Notes: generated by a model not told the origin, from the letters alone. A stretch of DNA of 64,000 bases from Gemmatimonadota bacterium (GCA_020161135.1 JAIUOB010000002.1:620001-684000), one strand, 5' to 3'; shown: positions 32,816-42,302, counted from the first letter of the stretch. Numbers and translations are program-made.

Positions 32816-35800
32816 CTACAACGGCTGCACCAGCTCGGTGCGCAGCGACGGGCCGAACAGCGCGCCGATCTGCGCGACCTTGAGCTGCTGGCGCGTGAGG
32901 TACGTGGAGGGCACCACCCGCAGCCCGTTGTCGGACGCCACATCGAAGCGTCCCGCGTAGCGCACGCCGCGCCGCACGACCTCGAGCGTGACGCGCGCCT
33001 GGAGCGCGCCGGCGCCCACCACGTCGACGCCACCCAGTCCCGGCTTGACGTTGAGCGCGAGCTCCTGCCCCTGCGCCACCGGCACGCCCTCGAGGTCGAG
33101 ACGCAGTCGGTCGCGGCCGGCACCCCAGCGGGTCTCGATGCGCAGCGTGAGCCGCTGATCGCGACTCGACGTGATGCGCACGGTGCCGGTCTGCGTGCCG
33201 ACATCCGCCAGGCGGATGCGATGCTCGTCGCCCGGCATCGACGCGCCGCCGACGAGCACCTCGGTGAGCCCCATCTTCAGCGCGTAGTGCAGCGTGCCAC
33301 GCCGCACGCCGCGCAGCGTGTGGACCACCGTGTTGCCCGTGGGCAGCGCGGGCGCGGCCGCCCGCAGGGCATCGACACGCACCGCGGCGCCGGCCGCATT
33401 CGAAAGCGTGGCACCGGTACGCGACGCGGCCCCCTGCAGCAGGTGAATCATGAGGCGTTCACCGTTGGCGGACACGAACGCACTGTTGGCCTCGATGGTG
33501 CGGCGGATGCGCGCAGGCGCCCACTGACACAGGTACTCGCGCAACGTGAGCCGCTGCCAGTCGGTGCCCGTGCGTCGATCGGGGCGCGTATGCCGCCCCA
33601 CCACGCGCGGACGCGGTCGCAGGTGCAGCTCCGCCGGCGAGATGCCGCGCGGACGTGGCGGCTTGTCGAAGCGCGGCGGCACCGGCTTCTCCCCCTCGCG
33701 CTCGACGGCGCACCGGTCGGTGTGCCCATCGAACCCGCGGAACGGCACGAACTTGTCGGCCACCGAGCGCCCCGACTGGAGACGCGCCACGGCGTCCGCG
33801 CCGAACGCATCGAGGTCGACGCCGTTGTCATCGGTGAGGCTCACCGTCTCGCCATCGTCGCCGACGATGAGGATGGCACCGGACATGAGCAGCATGAGCG
33901 CCTCGAACACCGGCGTCCGGGGCTGCTCGCACAGCACGCTGTAGGGCATGTAGTGCAGCCGCCCACCTGACCACTCGGCGCCGGTGTACGTGCTGCTGCC
34001 CACGTACCGGAAGGTGTTCGCGTCGGGGTCGACCTCGACGACACGCCGTGCCGGCGTCTGCGGCGAGGGGAAGTTCGGATCGCGGACGAAGATGCGCCAC
34101 GGCTTCGCACTGTCATCCCACCCGACGGGAAGGATGCAGTGCGGGGCGCCGCTGAAGTCCCAGTTCTGCGAGAGGCAGAGCACGGGATCCTCGCCGCGGG
34201 CGTGTGCACGGCGCGTCGCGCGGAAGACATCGACCGGGTCGTGCGTGTTGCCGGAGACGAACTGCCCCGCGAACCACCAGATGGCCGACGCACCCACCTG
34301 GTACTGATGCCGCACGTTGAACTCGCCGCGCACCGCCTCCCACTGGTTGGTGGCGTCGGCGAAGCGGTCGAGGGGGAGGCGCAACAGGCTGCGATGCTTG
34401 TAGCTGTTGATGGCTTCGAGTGACATGCCGAAGCAGTTGCCGCTCTTGGCGAGCCCCTTCACGGCGGCTTCGTAGAAGATGGCCGCCAGCCAGTCGGTGG
34501 GGTCCCACCACTCGGTGTCGCTGTCGACGTCGCGAAACGCCGTGGCGTACTGCGCCCAGGTGAGTTCGGGCGTGCCGCGATTGTCGACCCCCCACCAGCG
34601 CTGGTTGTCGGTGAGCAGCGCCTCGTTCACCCGGGGCGACACCGACCAGGTGATGGTGTTGATGTGACTGAAGCTGCCGCTGCTGAACAGTCCGGTGCGG
34701 TTGCCACGCAGCCCCCACGCGTTGGCCATCTCGAGGCGGTACTCGTAGTAGCCCAGGTGGTCGTCGTCGTCCGGCCAGTCGCTGTCCCACACGTCGAGCG
34801 TGAGCGTGATGACGCGGTCGGCGCGATTGGGCATGATGCCGTTCGGCGCGACGTTGAGGGTGCGATTGACGGTGTAGACGTTGCGGCCATTCGAGTCGCC
34901 GCTGCCGGGGATGCGCTCATGATGGATGACCGTCCCGTTGTCCTCGACACCCGCATGCACGTAGACGTCGTTCGACCCGCGCCCCCATCCTTCGCTCTCC
35001 TTGGTGTCGAAGCGACCGAGCGTGATGTCGAACGGCTGGCAGACGTACGTCTCGCCCAGGCTGCCGAACCAGACCACGCTGCCGCGCTGGAAGGTGTTGT
35101 AGCGCGCTCCCGCCGCGCCGGGCACGTCGCCTTCATCGCTGGTGGGAAAGCCGAGGGGGCCGGCGGGCCCACCGGCGTTGCGCCAGGTCGTGCGGATGTC
35201 GCCGTACACTGCGAACGCGCCGCTGGCGCCGCTCCAGTAGATCGTGCAGCGCTCGAACTCGCTGCTGCGCCCGAGGACGGTCGCGCCGTCGCGCACGTCG
35301 CCTTCGTTGGTGGTGGGGAAGCCCCACGCCTGCACTTCGCCGGTGGCGAGGTAGTGCGCGAGGATCGCACCATGCACCTCGAAGGCACGCGGGGCGCCGG
35401 CCCGATGATACAGGTGCCCACCCTGGAAGCGTTGGCGCAAACCACCAGGCACCGGCTCCTCACCGCCGACGGGCAGGCCGATCCAGGCGCTCTCGCCACC
35501 CGCCTCGTAGTCCACCCACAGTTGGCCGACCACCGCGCGCACGCCCGTGGCGCGCGACCAGTACAGGCCGCTCCGGCTGAAGAGGTTGCGTCGACCGCCA
35601 CCGCGCGCTGTGTCGATCTCGTCACTGATGAGGTGACCGAGCGCCATGCGCTGCGGATACGCCCAGTACGCGTCGCGAATCGCGCCGTGCATCTCGAAGG
35701 CGAGGCCCACGGCGTCCGCGTACATGAGTGTCACGCCGGCGAACTGCTGGATCCACGCGCCACTGGGCGCGTCGTAGACATAGCCGGCGGTCGGGGCCCC

Positions 35801-36502
35801 GGCGTTGAGCGTCCCGCGCAGTTCCTCCTCCTTGTAGGTGAGGTACCACTGCGGATGTGCACGCCGCTCATCGAGCGGGGCCTCGAGCGCGATGGGGAGG
35901 TCGGAGAGGAGCTGCAGCGCCGCGACGGAGCCGACGAGTGCATGACTGCTTCCATCCAGTGCGACGCCAAGCCGCAGCAGGTCGCCGTTGGCCGGCGCGA
36001 GCGTGCCCGCGGGATACGCATGCACCGTGCGCACGACATCGTCGATGCTGACGGCCAGCGTGTCCGTGTCGTACACGATGTCGGCGGCGTACCACGTCCC
36101 GACGGTGAGATCGAAGAGGAAGCGCGTGGAGGCGCCGCCCGCATTGGCCACCGCGAGCCCCGGCACCGCCACCAGGTCGAAGTCGCTCGTGCCGGTACCG
36201 GGTTCGACGTGCACCGACAGCGGCAGCGCTCCACACGCGACCAGCGTCTGGCGCGCGGCGGGCTTGGCATCGAGACGGAACACAACGCGCACCGCGAAGC
36301 GATCACGCTGCAGCGTCGCGACCGGCAGGCTCACCGTGAGGCCGCCACTCCCGGCAAACTGCAGCGCACTGGGGAAGCTGCCGAGCGTCGTGGTGCCGGG
36401 CCCCGCGACGACGGTCGCGTTGGTCACCGTGGCGGCGTGTGTCCCGTCCGCATTGGCCGGAGTGAGCGAATCGAGTGTGTAGTCGAGGACCAGTGTGCTC
36501 AT
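32816..36502 (-). CDS. large lectin-like/LGFP-repeat protein with cysteine-peptidase-like domain
   Basis: The 1228-residue protein has no signal peptide. Residues 1-215 look like a LamG/concanavalin-type beta-sandwich (STLVLDYTLDSLTPANADG, FDLTVGTWYAADIVYD). Residues about 225-510 hold LGFP-like repeats, recognised from FEVHGAI and GDVxG patterns with LGFPTSDEGDV and WGFPTTNEGDV. Next come a beta domain and then a papain-fold-like segment: Cys690 in SGNCFGMSLEAI, His788 in GAPHCILPVGW and Asp808/Asn810 in FVRDPN, the order and spacing expected of a C-H-D/N peptidase. The last 400 residues are beta-rich. The ATG at 36502 follows AGGAG by about 6 bases. Likely a surface-acting or injected enzyme; the export route is not visible. 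Confidence 0.7.
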   Translation of the reverse strand: MSTLVLDYTLDSLTPANADGTHAATVTNATVVAGPGTTTLGSFPSALQFAGSGGLTVSLPVATLQRDRFAVRVVFRLDAKPAARQTLVACGALPLSVHVEPGTGTSDFDLVAVPGLAVANAGGASTRFLFDLTVGTWYAADIVYDTDTLAVSIDDVVRTVHAYPAGTLAPANGDLLRLGVALDGSSHALVGSVAALQLLSDLPIALEAPLDERRAHPQWYLTYKEEELRGTLNAGAPTAGYVYDAPSGAWIQQFAGVTLMYADAVGLAFEMHGAIRDAYWAYPQRMALGHLISDEIDTARGGGRRNLFSRSGLYWSRATGVRAVVGQLWVDYEAGGESAWIGLPVGGEEPVPGGLRQRFQGGHLYHRAGAPRAFEVHGAILAHYLATGEVQAWGFPTTNEGDVRDGATVLGRSSEFERCTIYWSGASGAFAVYGDIRTTWRNAGGPAGPLGFPTSDEGDVPGAAGARYNTFQRGSVVWFGSLGETYVCQPFDITLGRFDTKESEGWGRGSNDVYVHAGVEDNGTVIHHERIPGSGDSNGRNVYTVNRTLNVAPNGIMPNRADRVITLTLDVWDSDWPDDDDHLGYYEYRLEMANAWGLRGNRTGLFSSGSFSHINTITWSVSPRVNEALLTDNQRWWGVDNRGTPELTWAQYATAFRDVDSDTEWWDPTDWLAAIFYEAAVKGLAKSGNCFGMSLEAINSYKHRSLLRLPLDRFADATNQWEAVRGEFNVRHQYQVGASAIWWFAGQFVSGNTHDPVDVFRATRRAHARGEDPVLCLSQNWDFSGAPHCILPVGWDDSAKPWRIFVRDPNFPSPQTPARRVVEVDPDANTFRYVGSSTYTGAEWSGGRLHYMPYSVLCEQPRTPVFEALMLLMSGAILIVGDDGETVSLTDDNGVDLDAFGADAVARLQSGRSVADKFVPFRGFDGHTDRCAVEREGEKPVPPRFDKPPRPRGISPAELHLRPRPRVVGRHTRPDRRTGTDWQRLTLREYLCQWAPARIRRTIEANSAFVSANGERLMIHLLQGAASRTGATLSNAAGAAVRVDALRAAAPALPTGNTVVHTLRGVRRGTLHYALKMGLTEVLVGGASMPGDEHRIRLADVGTQTGTVRITSSRDQRLTLRIETRWGAGRDRLRLDLEGVPVAQGQELALNVKPGLGGVDVVGAGALQARVTLEVVRRGVRYAGRFDVASDNGLRVVPSTYLTRQQLKVAQIGALFGPSLRTELVQPL

Positions 36503-36706
36503 GTCATGCTCCTGCAGCGCGGCGTCGCGAGGGAACCAATGGGGCGCGGTGCGAAGAACATGCGGTGCCCCGATCGCGTTGGCCATCATTCAGCAGGCAC
36601 AGGTGCAGACATTTCGCGGTAATGGGACCGCCACAAACGCGTCACGGTCGAGCACGGTGGATTGCCCACACGTGTCGACCGTGATGTACCGCACAGCGCC
36701 GCGCGA

Positions 36707-37624
36707 CTACTTCACCAGCGTCGCCCGATACGCCTCGATCGCCTTCACCGTCGTCGTCACGCGCAGCTCGGCCACCTTGCGGCCGAGGTCCTGCAGCCAC
36801 GCGAGCGACTGGAACTTGATGCCGTTGATCTCGTCCTGCCCCACCTTCTTGCGCTGCTCGTAGCGGATGCTGGTGGGGTCGGCCAGCGCGAGCGTGGCGT
36901 CGATGGCGAGTTCCTCGTGCAGCCCGCTCGTGCCGGTGCTGGCGCCGATGCGGATCCCCTCGGGAATCTTGAGCTCGTTCTGGATGTACGGCTGCACCAC
37001 ACTCGTGTGGTTGTAGTACTCCGGCACGTGCTTGAAGTACACCTTGTCGGGGCTCTCGGCGTACACCTTGGTGAGCGAATCCGCGGCGGCCTGCATGCCG
37101 CGCCCGTTCCCGCCGCTGTCGCCGAGGTAATAGATCTCCTTGAAGCCCATGCTGCGCAGGTAGTTGCCGATGTCGTACAGCAGCGCGACATATGTGGCCT
37201 GCGAGATCATCGGACCGGCCTTCCCCGGCGTGATGGCCTGCCCCGCATTGCCGGGTTCGAGCGTGACGAGCGGCGCGACGAGCGTCTTGCCCATGCGCCG
37301 CGCGATCAGTTCGCCGTGCAGCCGGTTGTTGATGTTGTGCTTGTTCATGGACAGGTTGCCGTCGTTGTTCTCGACGCCCCCCGTCATGATGAGCACGGTG
37401 GTGTAGCCGTCCTTGAGCAGGTCGCGGAACTCGGGCTGCGTGAGCTCCTCGAGCCACACGGTGTTGATGCCCTCGATGGTCCGCGGGGCGTTGGGGTCAC
37501 GGCGCGGCGGTTGTCCCGCTCCGCCGCGCCCCGCGGCCCCACCCGCCTGCCCCGGCGCACCCTGCGCCGAGGCGTTGACCGCGAGCACCGCGCTTGCCAG
37601 CAGTGCCATGAGCTGTGTCCGCAC
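36707..37624 (-). CDS. creatininase-family protein with altered metal site, exported
   Basis: The 305-residue protein has a signal peptide (VRTQLMALLASAVLAVNASAQ) and a Gly-rich linker before a creatininase-like fold: NTVWLEELTQPEFRDLL, TTVLIMTGGVENNDGN and FKEIYYLGDSGGNGRGMQ. Classical creatininases have EQHGPHLPLGTD at the first metal motif and a NGHGGN loop; here these read ENNDGNLSMNKH and GDSGGNGRG, so several histidine ligands are absent or moved. Catalysis may be lost or changed. The GTG at 37624 was chosen over the ATG at 37609 because GGAGG lies 4 bases upstream of it. It follows the LVIVD gene by 28 bases in the same operon. Confidence 0.8.
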   Translation of the reverse strand: MRTQLMALLASAVLAVNASAQGAPGQAGGAAGRGGAGQPPRRDPNAPRTIEGINTVWLEELTQPEFRDLLKDGYTTVLIMTGGVENNDGNLSMNKHNINNRLHGELIARRMGKTLVAPLVTLEPGNAGQAITPGKAGPMISQATYVALLYDIGNYLRSMGFKEIYYLGDSGGNGRGMQAAADSLTKVYAESPDKVYFKHVPEYYNHTSVVQPYIQNELKIPEGIRIGASTGTSGLHEELAIDATLALADPTSIRYEQRKKVGQDEINGIKFQSLAWLQDLGRKVAELRVTTTVKAIEAYRATLVK

Positions 37625-37652
37625 GATGCCTCCGGTCGGGGTCACGTGGATG

Positions 37653-39497
37653 TTACTTCGACACCGCCGCGAGGCGACGGATCTCGCTGGCCATCGTGCG
37701 CACGCGCGCCGCATCCTTCGCGCCCGCGGCATCCTTGTCCACCTGGAGCGCCAGCGCGCCGAGCGCCAGGCCACGCGCGGCCCCCGTCTTCATTTCAGCC
37801 ACGTCGAGCGCCTGCGCAATCGCGGTGGTGCGCTCGGCCGCGAGGCCGTTGCCACGCACGAGCTGGTCGAGGTACGAGCGCACGACGACGAACGCCGGCG
37901 GCCACACGTACTTCGGCTGGCTCTGCGGGTTGAACTGCTCGAAGCGCACCAGCTTCGCCGCCGCGATCTCGTTGGCCGAGAGCTGCGCGCTGGGCACCAG
38001 CTCGAGGATGTCGAGGCCGCGATCGAGCTCGGAGGAGACGATGAGGCCGTTCCAGTAGTACGCGCCCCACGACCCGCCAATCGTGTTGCCACCGCCACGC
38101 ACGCTCGGATCGGGCGCGGCCGCCGCCGGCACGTCCACCGGACGCGGCGGGTTGATCGAGCCGCGATCGAAGTAGGCGATCTCGAAGGCGTTGTCGGCGT
38201 CGGTGAAGTCCATGATGTTCACGCCGCCCTGGTACCACCCCTGCACGTACAGGTCACGCCCCGGCACCGGGATGATGCCGCCGTTGTGCGCCACGCAGTT
38301 CTCTTCCGCCGCCTGTGCCGACGGCAGCTTGAAGTACGCGCGCTGCTTCTGCCGCTTCTGCGCGTCGAGCGTGATGATCGTGTTGCCGCCGAGCTGCTGC
38401 ATGCTGGACGCCTGGCACATCGGGCCCGTGCCGCCGCCCCACTCCTCGGTCTGGATCAACTTCTTGCCGTCGTTGCTGAACGCGGCCGTGTGACGCCCCT
38501 GGAAGTTGTTCGTGTCCATGATGGCGTTGATGCGGAACGGCTTCTCGGGGTTCCTGATGTCCACGAGAATCGAGTGCGTCGAGCAGGACGCGAGTAGCAT
38601 GTTCATCTCGGGATACGCCGTCACGTCATGGCAGTTGCGCGGCCCGGCTGGCATGTCGGCCGCCGGCTGCGGACGCCCGCCCGCGCGTCCACCGGTGCGC
38701 GCCGGCAGGCAGTACCGCTGGCACTCGCCCGCGCCCTCGAGGTCGGCGAAGATGCGCGCGCCCGGAATGACCATCGACTTCTCCGGCGCGTTGAGGAACA
38801 CCTTCACGATGTCGAGCTGGTAGAGCGAGTTCGTCGGGTCCTTCGGGTCGTTGCCGTTCTTGCACCCGGCGAGCTCGGTGTCCGGACGCGCGCCCTGCTG
38901 CCCCGACACGTACAGGTAGATGATGTTCTTGTCCGTCGGGCTCGGAACGAGCGTGTGCGTGTGCGAGCCTTTGCACGTCTCGACGTTCTTGACCAGCTTG
39001 GGCGCCTTCGGGTTGGACACGTCGAAGATGCGAATGCCGGCCATGTGATCCTTCGGATCCTGCACGCCGCCCGCCCCGCAGTCCTTGCGATTGCCGGCGC
39101 CTTCAGCCGAGAGGAACAGGAGTGTGCCGTAGATGGTCGGGTCGCCCTGCGAGGTGATGCACTTCGTGACCGACGCCATGACCGGCTTGGCGGGATCGGT
39201 GATGTCCCAGATGGTGAAGCCGGCGAAGTTGGCTTGATAGATGTAGTGCGTGGCGAAGGCGACGTCGGAATTGATGAACGTCAACCCGCGCACCGTGTCG
39301 AGCTCCGCCGGCTTGGGCACGAACGACACCTGCTTCATGCCGCTGATCGCGATCCCCGCATCGAAGCGCCCGGGCTTGAGCGTGCTGCGGGGATCCTTGG
39401 CGGACGGATAGGTTTGCGCCGACAGCGCACCGGGCGCACTGAGCGCCGGCACGGCCACCGCCGCGGCAAGCAGGAGCAGACTACGGACTACACGCAT
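37653..39497 (-). CDS. secreted LVIVD-repeat beta-propeller protein
   Basis: The 614-residue protein has a signal peptide (residues 1-27, ALSAQ) and multiple LVIVD-type blades, for example FTIWDITDPAKPVMASV, IRIFDVSNPKAPKLVKNVET, ILVDIRNPEKPFRINAI and VNIMDFTDADNAFEIAYF. LVIVD repeats form surface or periplasmic propellers of unknown ligand. Eight or more cysteines are present in the blades (CITSQG, CKGSHTH, CQRYC, CHDVTAYP), suggesting disulfides or metal sites. The tail from about 545 is helical. The ATG at 39497 has GGAGG 8 bases upstream. It is flanked by the DUF305 gene (99-base gap) and the creatininase-like gene (28-base gap), all on one strand. Confidence 0.85.
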   Translation of the reverse strand: MRVVRSLLLLAAAVAVPALSAPGALSAQTYPSAKDPRSTLKPGRFDAGIAISGMKQVSFVPKPAELDTVRGLTFINSDVAFATHYIYQANFAGFTIWDITDPAKPVMASVTKCITSQGDPTIYGTLLFLSAEGAGNRKDCGAGGVQDPKDHMAGIRIFDVSNPKAPKLVKNVETCKGSHTHTLVPSPTDKNIIYLYVSGQQGARPDTELAGCKNGNDPKDPTNSLYQLDIVKVFLNAPEKSMVIPGARIFADLEGAGECQRYCLPARTGGRAGGRPQPAADMPAGPRNCHDVTAYPEMNMLLASCSTHSILVDIRNPEKPFRINAIMDTNNFQGRHTAAFSNDGKKLIQTEEWGGGTGPMCQASSMQQLGGNTIITLDAQKRQKQRAYFKLPSAQAAEENCVAHNGGIIPVPGRDLYVQGWYQGGVNIMDFTDADNAFEIAYFDRGSINPPRPVDVPAAAAPDPSVRGGGNTIGGSWGAYYWNGLIVSSELDRGLDILELVPSAQLSANEIAAAKLVRFEQFNPQSQPKYVWPPAFVVVRSYLDQLVRGNGLAAERTTAIAQALDVAEMKTGAARGLALGALALQVDKDAAGAKDAARVRTMASEIRRLAAVSK

Positions 39498-39595
39498 CGA
39501 ATCACCCTCCAGAGGTGAGGTGCAGCAGGGGAGGCATCGCCGCGCACCGGGCCTGGCGCGCGGCAACAAGGGTCACGGCGACGAGGGTCGCGTGG

Positions 39596-40240
39596 CTACT
39601 TCTTCGGGAGCTGGGAGAGCAGGCGACGCATGATCATGATCTCCGCCGTCTGCGCCGCGACGACATCGTTGGCGAAGACGTTGGCATCGACCTCCTGACC
39701 AGCGCCGGGTGCCTTGAAGAGATCTTCCACCATCTTGATGGCACCGGCGTGGTGCTTGATCATGCCGTTGAGGAACAGGCGATCGAACTCGGCGCCCTTG
39801 GCCACTTCCATGGCCTTGAGCTCCTCGTCGGTGAGCATGCCGTCCATGCGCATGTTGTGCCACGACGAGGTGTCCGGGGCGAACTGCTTGTAGCGCCGCA
39901 GCCAGTCCTGCATGATCATGATCTCGGGCATCTGCGACTGGTCGATCTTGCGCGAGAGCATGAGCAACTGGGTGTTCGTGCTGTTCTTCTCGGCCATGCG
40001 CGACATGACGATGGCCTGGGCATGGTGGGCGATCATCCCCTGCATGAACTCGACGTCGGCCTTCGTATAGATGGCGCCGGGGGGGATGACGATTTCAGGG
40101 CCCATGTGGTGCCCGGCGTGGCTCATCCCCCCCATGCTCCCCTGGGCGGAGGCGACGGCGGAGGTGGTGGTCAGCAGGGCCAGGGCGGCCAGGAAGATGA
40201 GCGGGCGTCCGGTCATCGGGCCGGTCTTGAGGCCGGTCAT
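39596..40240 (-). CDS. secreted DUF305 protein
   Basis: The 214-residue protein has a signal peptide (cleavage near ASAQG), a Met/His-rich start of the mature chain (SMGGMSHAGHHMG) and the two DUF305 core motifs, MIAHHAQAIVMS and MIKHHAGAIKMV, with EIMIMQDWL and EIMIMRRLL helices. DUF305 proteins form ferritin-like four-helix bundles; CopM-type members bind copper or silver through Met/His, so periplasmic copper handling is plausible. The ATG at 40240 is used; a second in-frame ATG at 40216 would also keep the signal. It is first in a probable three-gene minus-strand operon. Confidence 0.88.
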   Translation of the reverse strand: MTGLKTGPMTGRPLIFLAALALLTTTSAVASAQGSMGGMSHAGHHMGPEIVIPPGAIYTKADVEFMQGMIAHHAQAIVMSRMAEKNSTNTQLLMLSRKIDQSQMPEIMIMQDWLRRYKQFAPDTSSWHNMRMDGMLTDEELKAMEVAKGAEFDRLFLNGMIKHHAGAIKMVEDLFKAPGAGQEVDANVFANDVVAAQTAEIMIMRRLLSQLPKK

Positions 40241-40593
40241 CGTGGGGTACTCCGGTAGGATGGGGACGACGGCGCCCCGGAGACGGGGCACCGCTGCACC
40301 GTGTATACGAGCGCGCGGGGTAGTCTGCTGCAACTGTTTCGGGGTGTGTTCCGGTCACCGCGCGGGCGGGTGACCCGAGGGTCCCTGTCGGCGGGACCGG
40401 CCCCGCGAGTCGTTCTTTCGACGGACCTGCCCTCCGCCACGTGCGCGATGGTTCCCCACGACAGGGGGCGCGATGATCCAGAGGGCCCCGGTACGCCGGC
40501 TCGCCCGGCTGCGTCGCGTGGGATCGCCGACGCTCCCGTGCACCGTGTCCAAGGCGGGTCGGCGCGCCTCGTCCTGCCTCCCTCGAGACTCCC
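40241..40593. other. 353-base divergent intergenic region
   Basis: This region holds the promoters of the DUF305 operon (minus) and the DUF4397 gene (plus). A short hairpin (GCCCCG 40274-40279, CGGGGC 40284-40289) lies 34 bases upstream of the DUF305 start. No convincing small gene, known operator or riboswitch is seen. Confidence 0.5.
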
Positions 40594-41340
40594 ATGCGCG
40601 CTCGCGTTCCTGCAGCACTCGCCCTGTTCACGGTCGTCTCACTGGCGGCCTGCCGCGACACCGCGCAAACGGACGCCGTCGTTGACACGAACACCGCCGC
40701 CGGCACCCTGCCCCCGTCCATGTCGGCCGACTCCGCCGCCTCCCGCGACGTGGCCCTCGTGCGCGTCGTCAATGCGGTCCCCGCGTCGCCGACGCTGCGC
40801 GTCCGCGCCGACGACCAGCGGATGATGCCGGCGGTCGGGTTCCAGAAGGTCAGCGACTATGTGACCATCGATCGCACGTGGACCACCTTCGAGGCGGGCG
40901 ATTCGGCGGGCACCGCGTTCGTGCCCCTCAGCACGGACAACACCCTCCTCATCGACGGCCGCCGGTACACGCTGGTCGTGCTGCGCGCCGAGAATGGCAC
41001 CGGGTACGAGACCCGCGTGCTCACCGATGCCATCCAGAACGTCGCGGGGCGCACGCGCCTGCGGGTGGTGCACGCGGCCCCCGGCGCCGGCGAGATCCAG
41101 CTGCGCACGCGGGGCGGTGAGACGCTCTTCAAGAGCGTGAAGTACGGTGCCGACGAGGACTTCTCCGAGTTCGCGCCCATGTCGGGCATCCTCGACATCC
41201 GGACCGGTGACGGCCGAAGCGTGCTGTACAGCACCGCTCCCCTGATGCTGGACGCGGGCAAGTCGTACACGCTCGTCGTCACGCGCTCGGCAGCGGGCGC
41301 CCTCGGCGCCTTCTGGTTCGAGGACATGCAGGCGCGCTGA
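40594..41340 (+). CDS. DUF4397 lipoprotein
   Basis: The 248-residue lipoprotein (lipobox SLAAC, Cys20) has two DUF4397 beta-sandwich repeats, each beginning with VRVVNAVP / LRVVHAAPGAGEIQL and carrying the Y-T-L-V-V strand (RRYTLVVLRAENG and KSYTLVVTRSAAG). DUF4397 proteins are envelope proteins of unknown function in many Gram-negatives. No operator or terminator stands out. It is followed by a possible mini-gene and then by the DUF892 gene, all on one strand. Confidence 0.85.
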   Translation: MRARVPAALALFTVVSLAACRDTAQTDAVVDTNTAAGTLPPSMSADSAASRDVALVRVVNAVPASPTLRVRADDQRMMPAVGFQKVSDYVTIDRTWTTFEAGDSAGTAFVPLSTDNTLLIDGRRYTLVVLRAENGTGYETRVLTDAIQNVAGRTRLRVVHAAPGAGEIQLRTRGGETLFKSVKYGADEDFSEFAPMSGILDIRTGDGRSVLYSTAPLMLDAGKSYTLVVTRSAAGALGAFWFEDMQAR

Positions 41341-41382
41341 GGCGCCGCGCGCTCGAGCGGCAACACACTGGCCTTTCCCATC

Positions 41383-41469
41383 GTGATCGCGCTGATCGCC
41401 TACGTGATCCTGCACATCGCGCTCACCGCGCTGCTGCGGACGCTGGCCCGGCGTCGGACCACGATCTGA
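41383..41469 (+). CDS. possible 28-residue membrane micro-protein
   Basis: A GTG-started frame encodes 28 residues with one hydrophobic helix (IALIAYVILHIALTALL) and a basic tail (RTLARRRTTI). It ends 2 bases before the ATG of the DUF892 gene, which suggests coupling. The ribosome site is weak and the frame is short, so it may be chance; an upstream CTG at 41368 is the only other start nearby. Confidence 0.3.
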   Translation: MIALIAYVILHIALTALLRTLARRRTTI

Positions 41470-41471
41470 CC

Positions 41472-41981
41472 ATGCACTCGCTGCACGACCTGCTGGTCCA
41501 CGACCTGCAGCACCTCTACTGCGCCGAACAGCAGTTGGTCTCGGCGTTGACGACCATGGCGGCGGCCACGGCCTCGCCGCGACTCGCGACCGCGTTCAAG
41601 GACCACTTCCGGCAGAGCCCGCGCCACCTGTCGCGCCTCGAGGAGTGCTTCGCGCTGCTGGGTACGGCACCCGGTAGCTGCCCGTGCGCCACCGTGGGCG
41701 GGCTGCTCGCGGACGTGCAGGCCATGACGGTGCGGCCGGGCACGGGCGTCGTGCGGGACGCGGGGCTGGTGGGATCGGCGCAACGGGTCGGGCACTACAC
41801 CATGGCCGCGTACCGCACCGGTGTGGCCCTGGCCGACGCCCTCGGTCAGGACGGTGTGGCCGCGCTGCTGCGCGAGACCGTAAGCGAGGAAGAGGCGGTG
41901 AGCCGGCGGTTTGCCACGATCGTCACCGACGATATTCATCCGGCAGCGCTGCAGAGTACGCAGGTCCTCGCGACGGGGTGA
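41472..41981 (+). CDS. DUF892/YciF-like ferritin-fold protein
   Basis: The 169-residue protein matches the YciE/YciF family: HDLLVHDLQHLYCAEQQL at the N-terminus, then CPCATVGGLLADVQAM, and a second helix pair (GHYTMAAYRTGVALADAL and ETVSEEEAVSRRFA). These are di-iron-type four-helix bundles linked to stress and membrane damage, with no proven reaction. Glu/His ligands appear at E20, H62-type and E137/E138 positions, approximately. No signal peptide. It is followed by 320 gene-free bases before pcs. Confidence 0.82.
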   Translation: MHSLHDLLVHDLQHLYCAEQQLVSALTTMAAATASPRLATAFKDHFRQSPRHLSRLEECFALLGTAPGSCPCATVGGLLADVQAMTVRPGTGVVRDAGLVGSAQRVGHYTMAAYRTGVALADALGQDGVAALLRETVSEEEAVSRRFATIVTDDIHPAALQSTQVLATG

Positions 41982-42302
41982 GGCCGGCGACGTCGCGGAC
42001 GATACGCCGCGCCGACATCTTCCGGGCGCCCCGCGCTCAGCGGGCACTTCCCGGTCGCTCCGTGTGTTCATGTAGAAGTCGCCGCTGTCGCTGCCACGGT
42101 CGAGTAGCTGACGCGTCGGTCCGCATTGTGTGCACTCCGCCGGCTCCGCACGGAGCGCGGCCTCGGGTCATCGGAATCTCCCGGCATGCGTCGAACGCCG
42201 GTGCGGTCATTCAGCAGCATGTGACAGCTTCGTGACGTTGCGGCGTGCGCCGCAGGGGCACGGGGCTGTCGTGTGTGTGCAGGCGCCGCGACACACTCCC
42301 CG
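41982..42302. other. 320-base promoter region of the pcs-mcr operon
   Basis: Contains a short GC hairpin after the DUF892 stop (CCCGC 42030-42034, GCGGG 42040-42044), two direct GTGAC copies 11 bases apart (42221 and 42232), and a 7-bp inverted repeat (TGCGGCG 42239-42245, CGCCGCA 42248-42254) 49 bases before the pcs start. These are candidate regulatory sites for pcs-mcr. No gene is seen. Confidence 0.45.
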
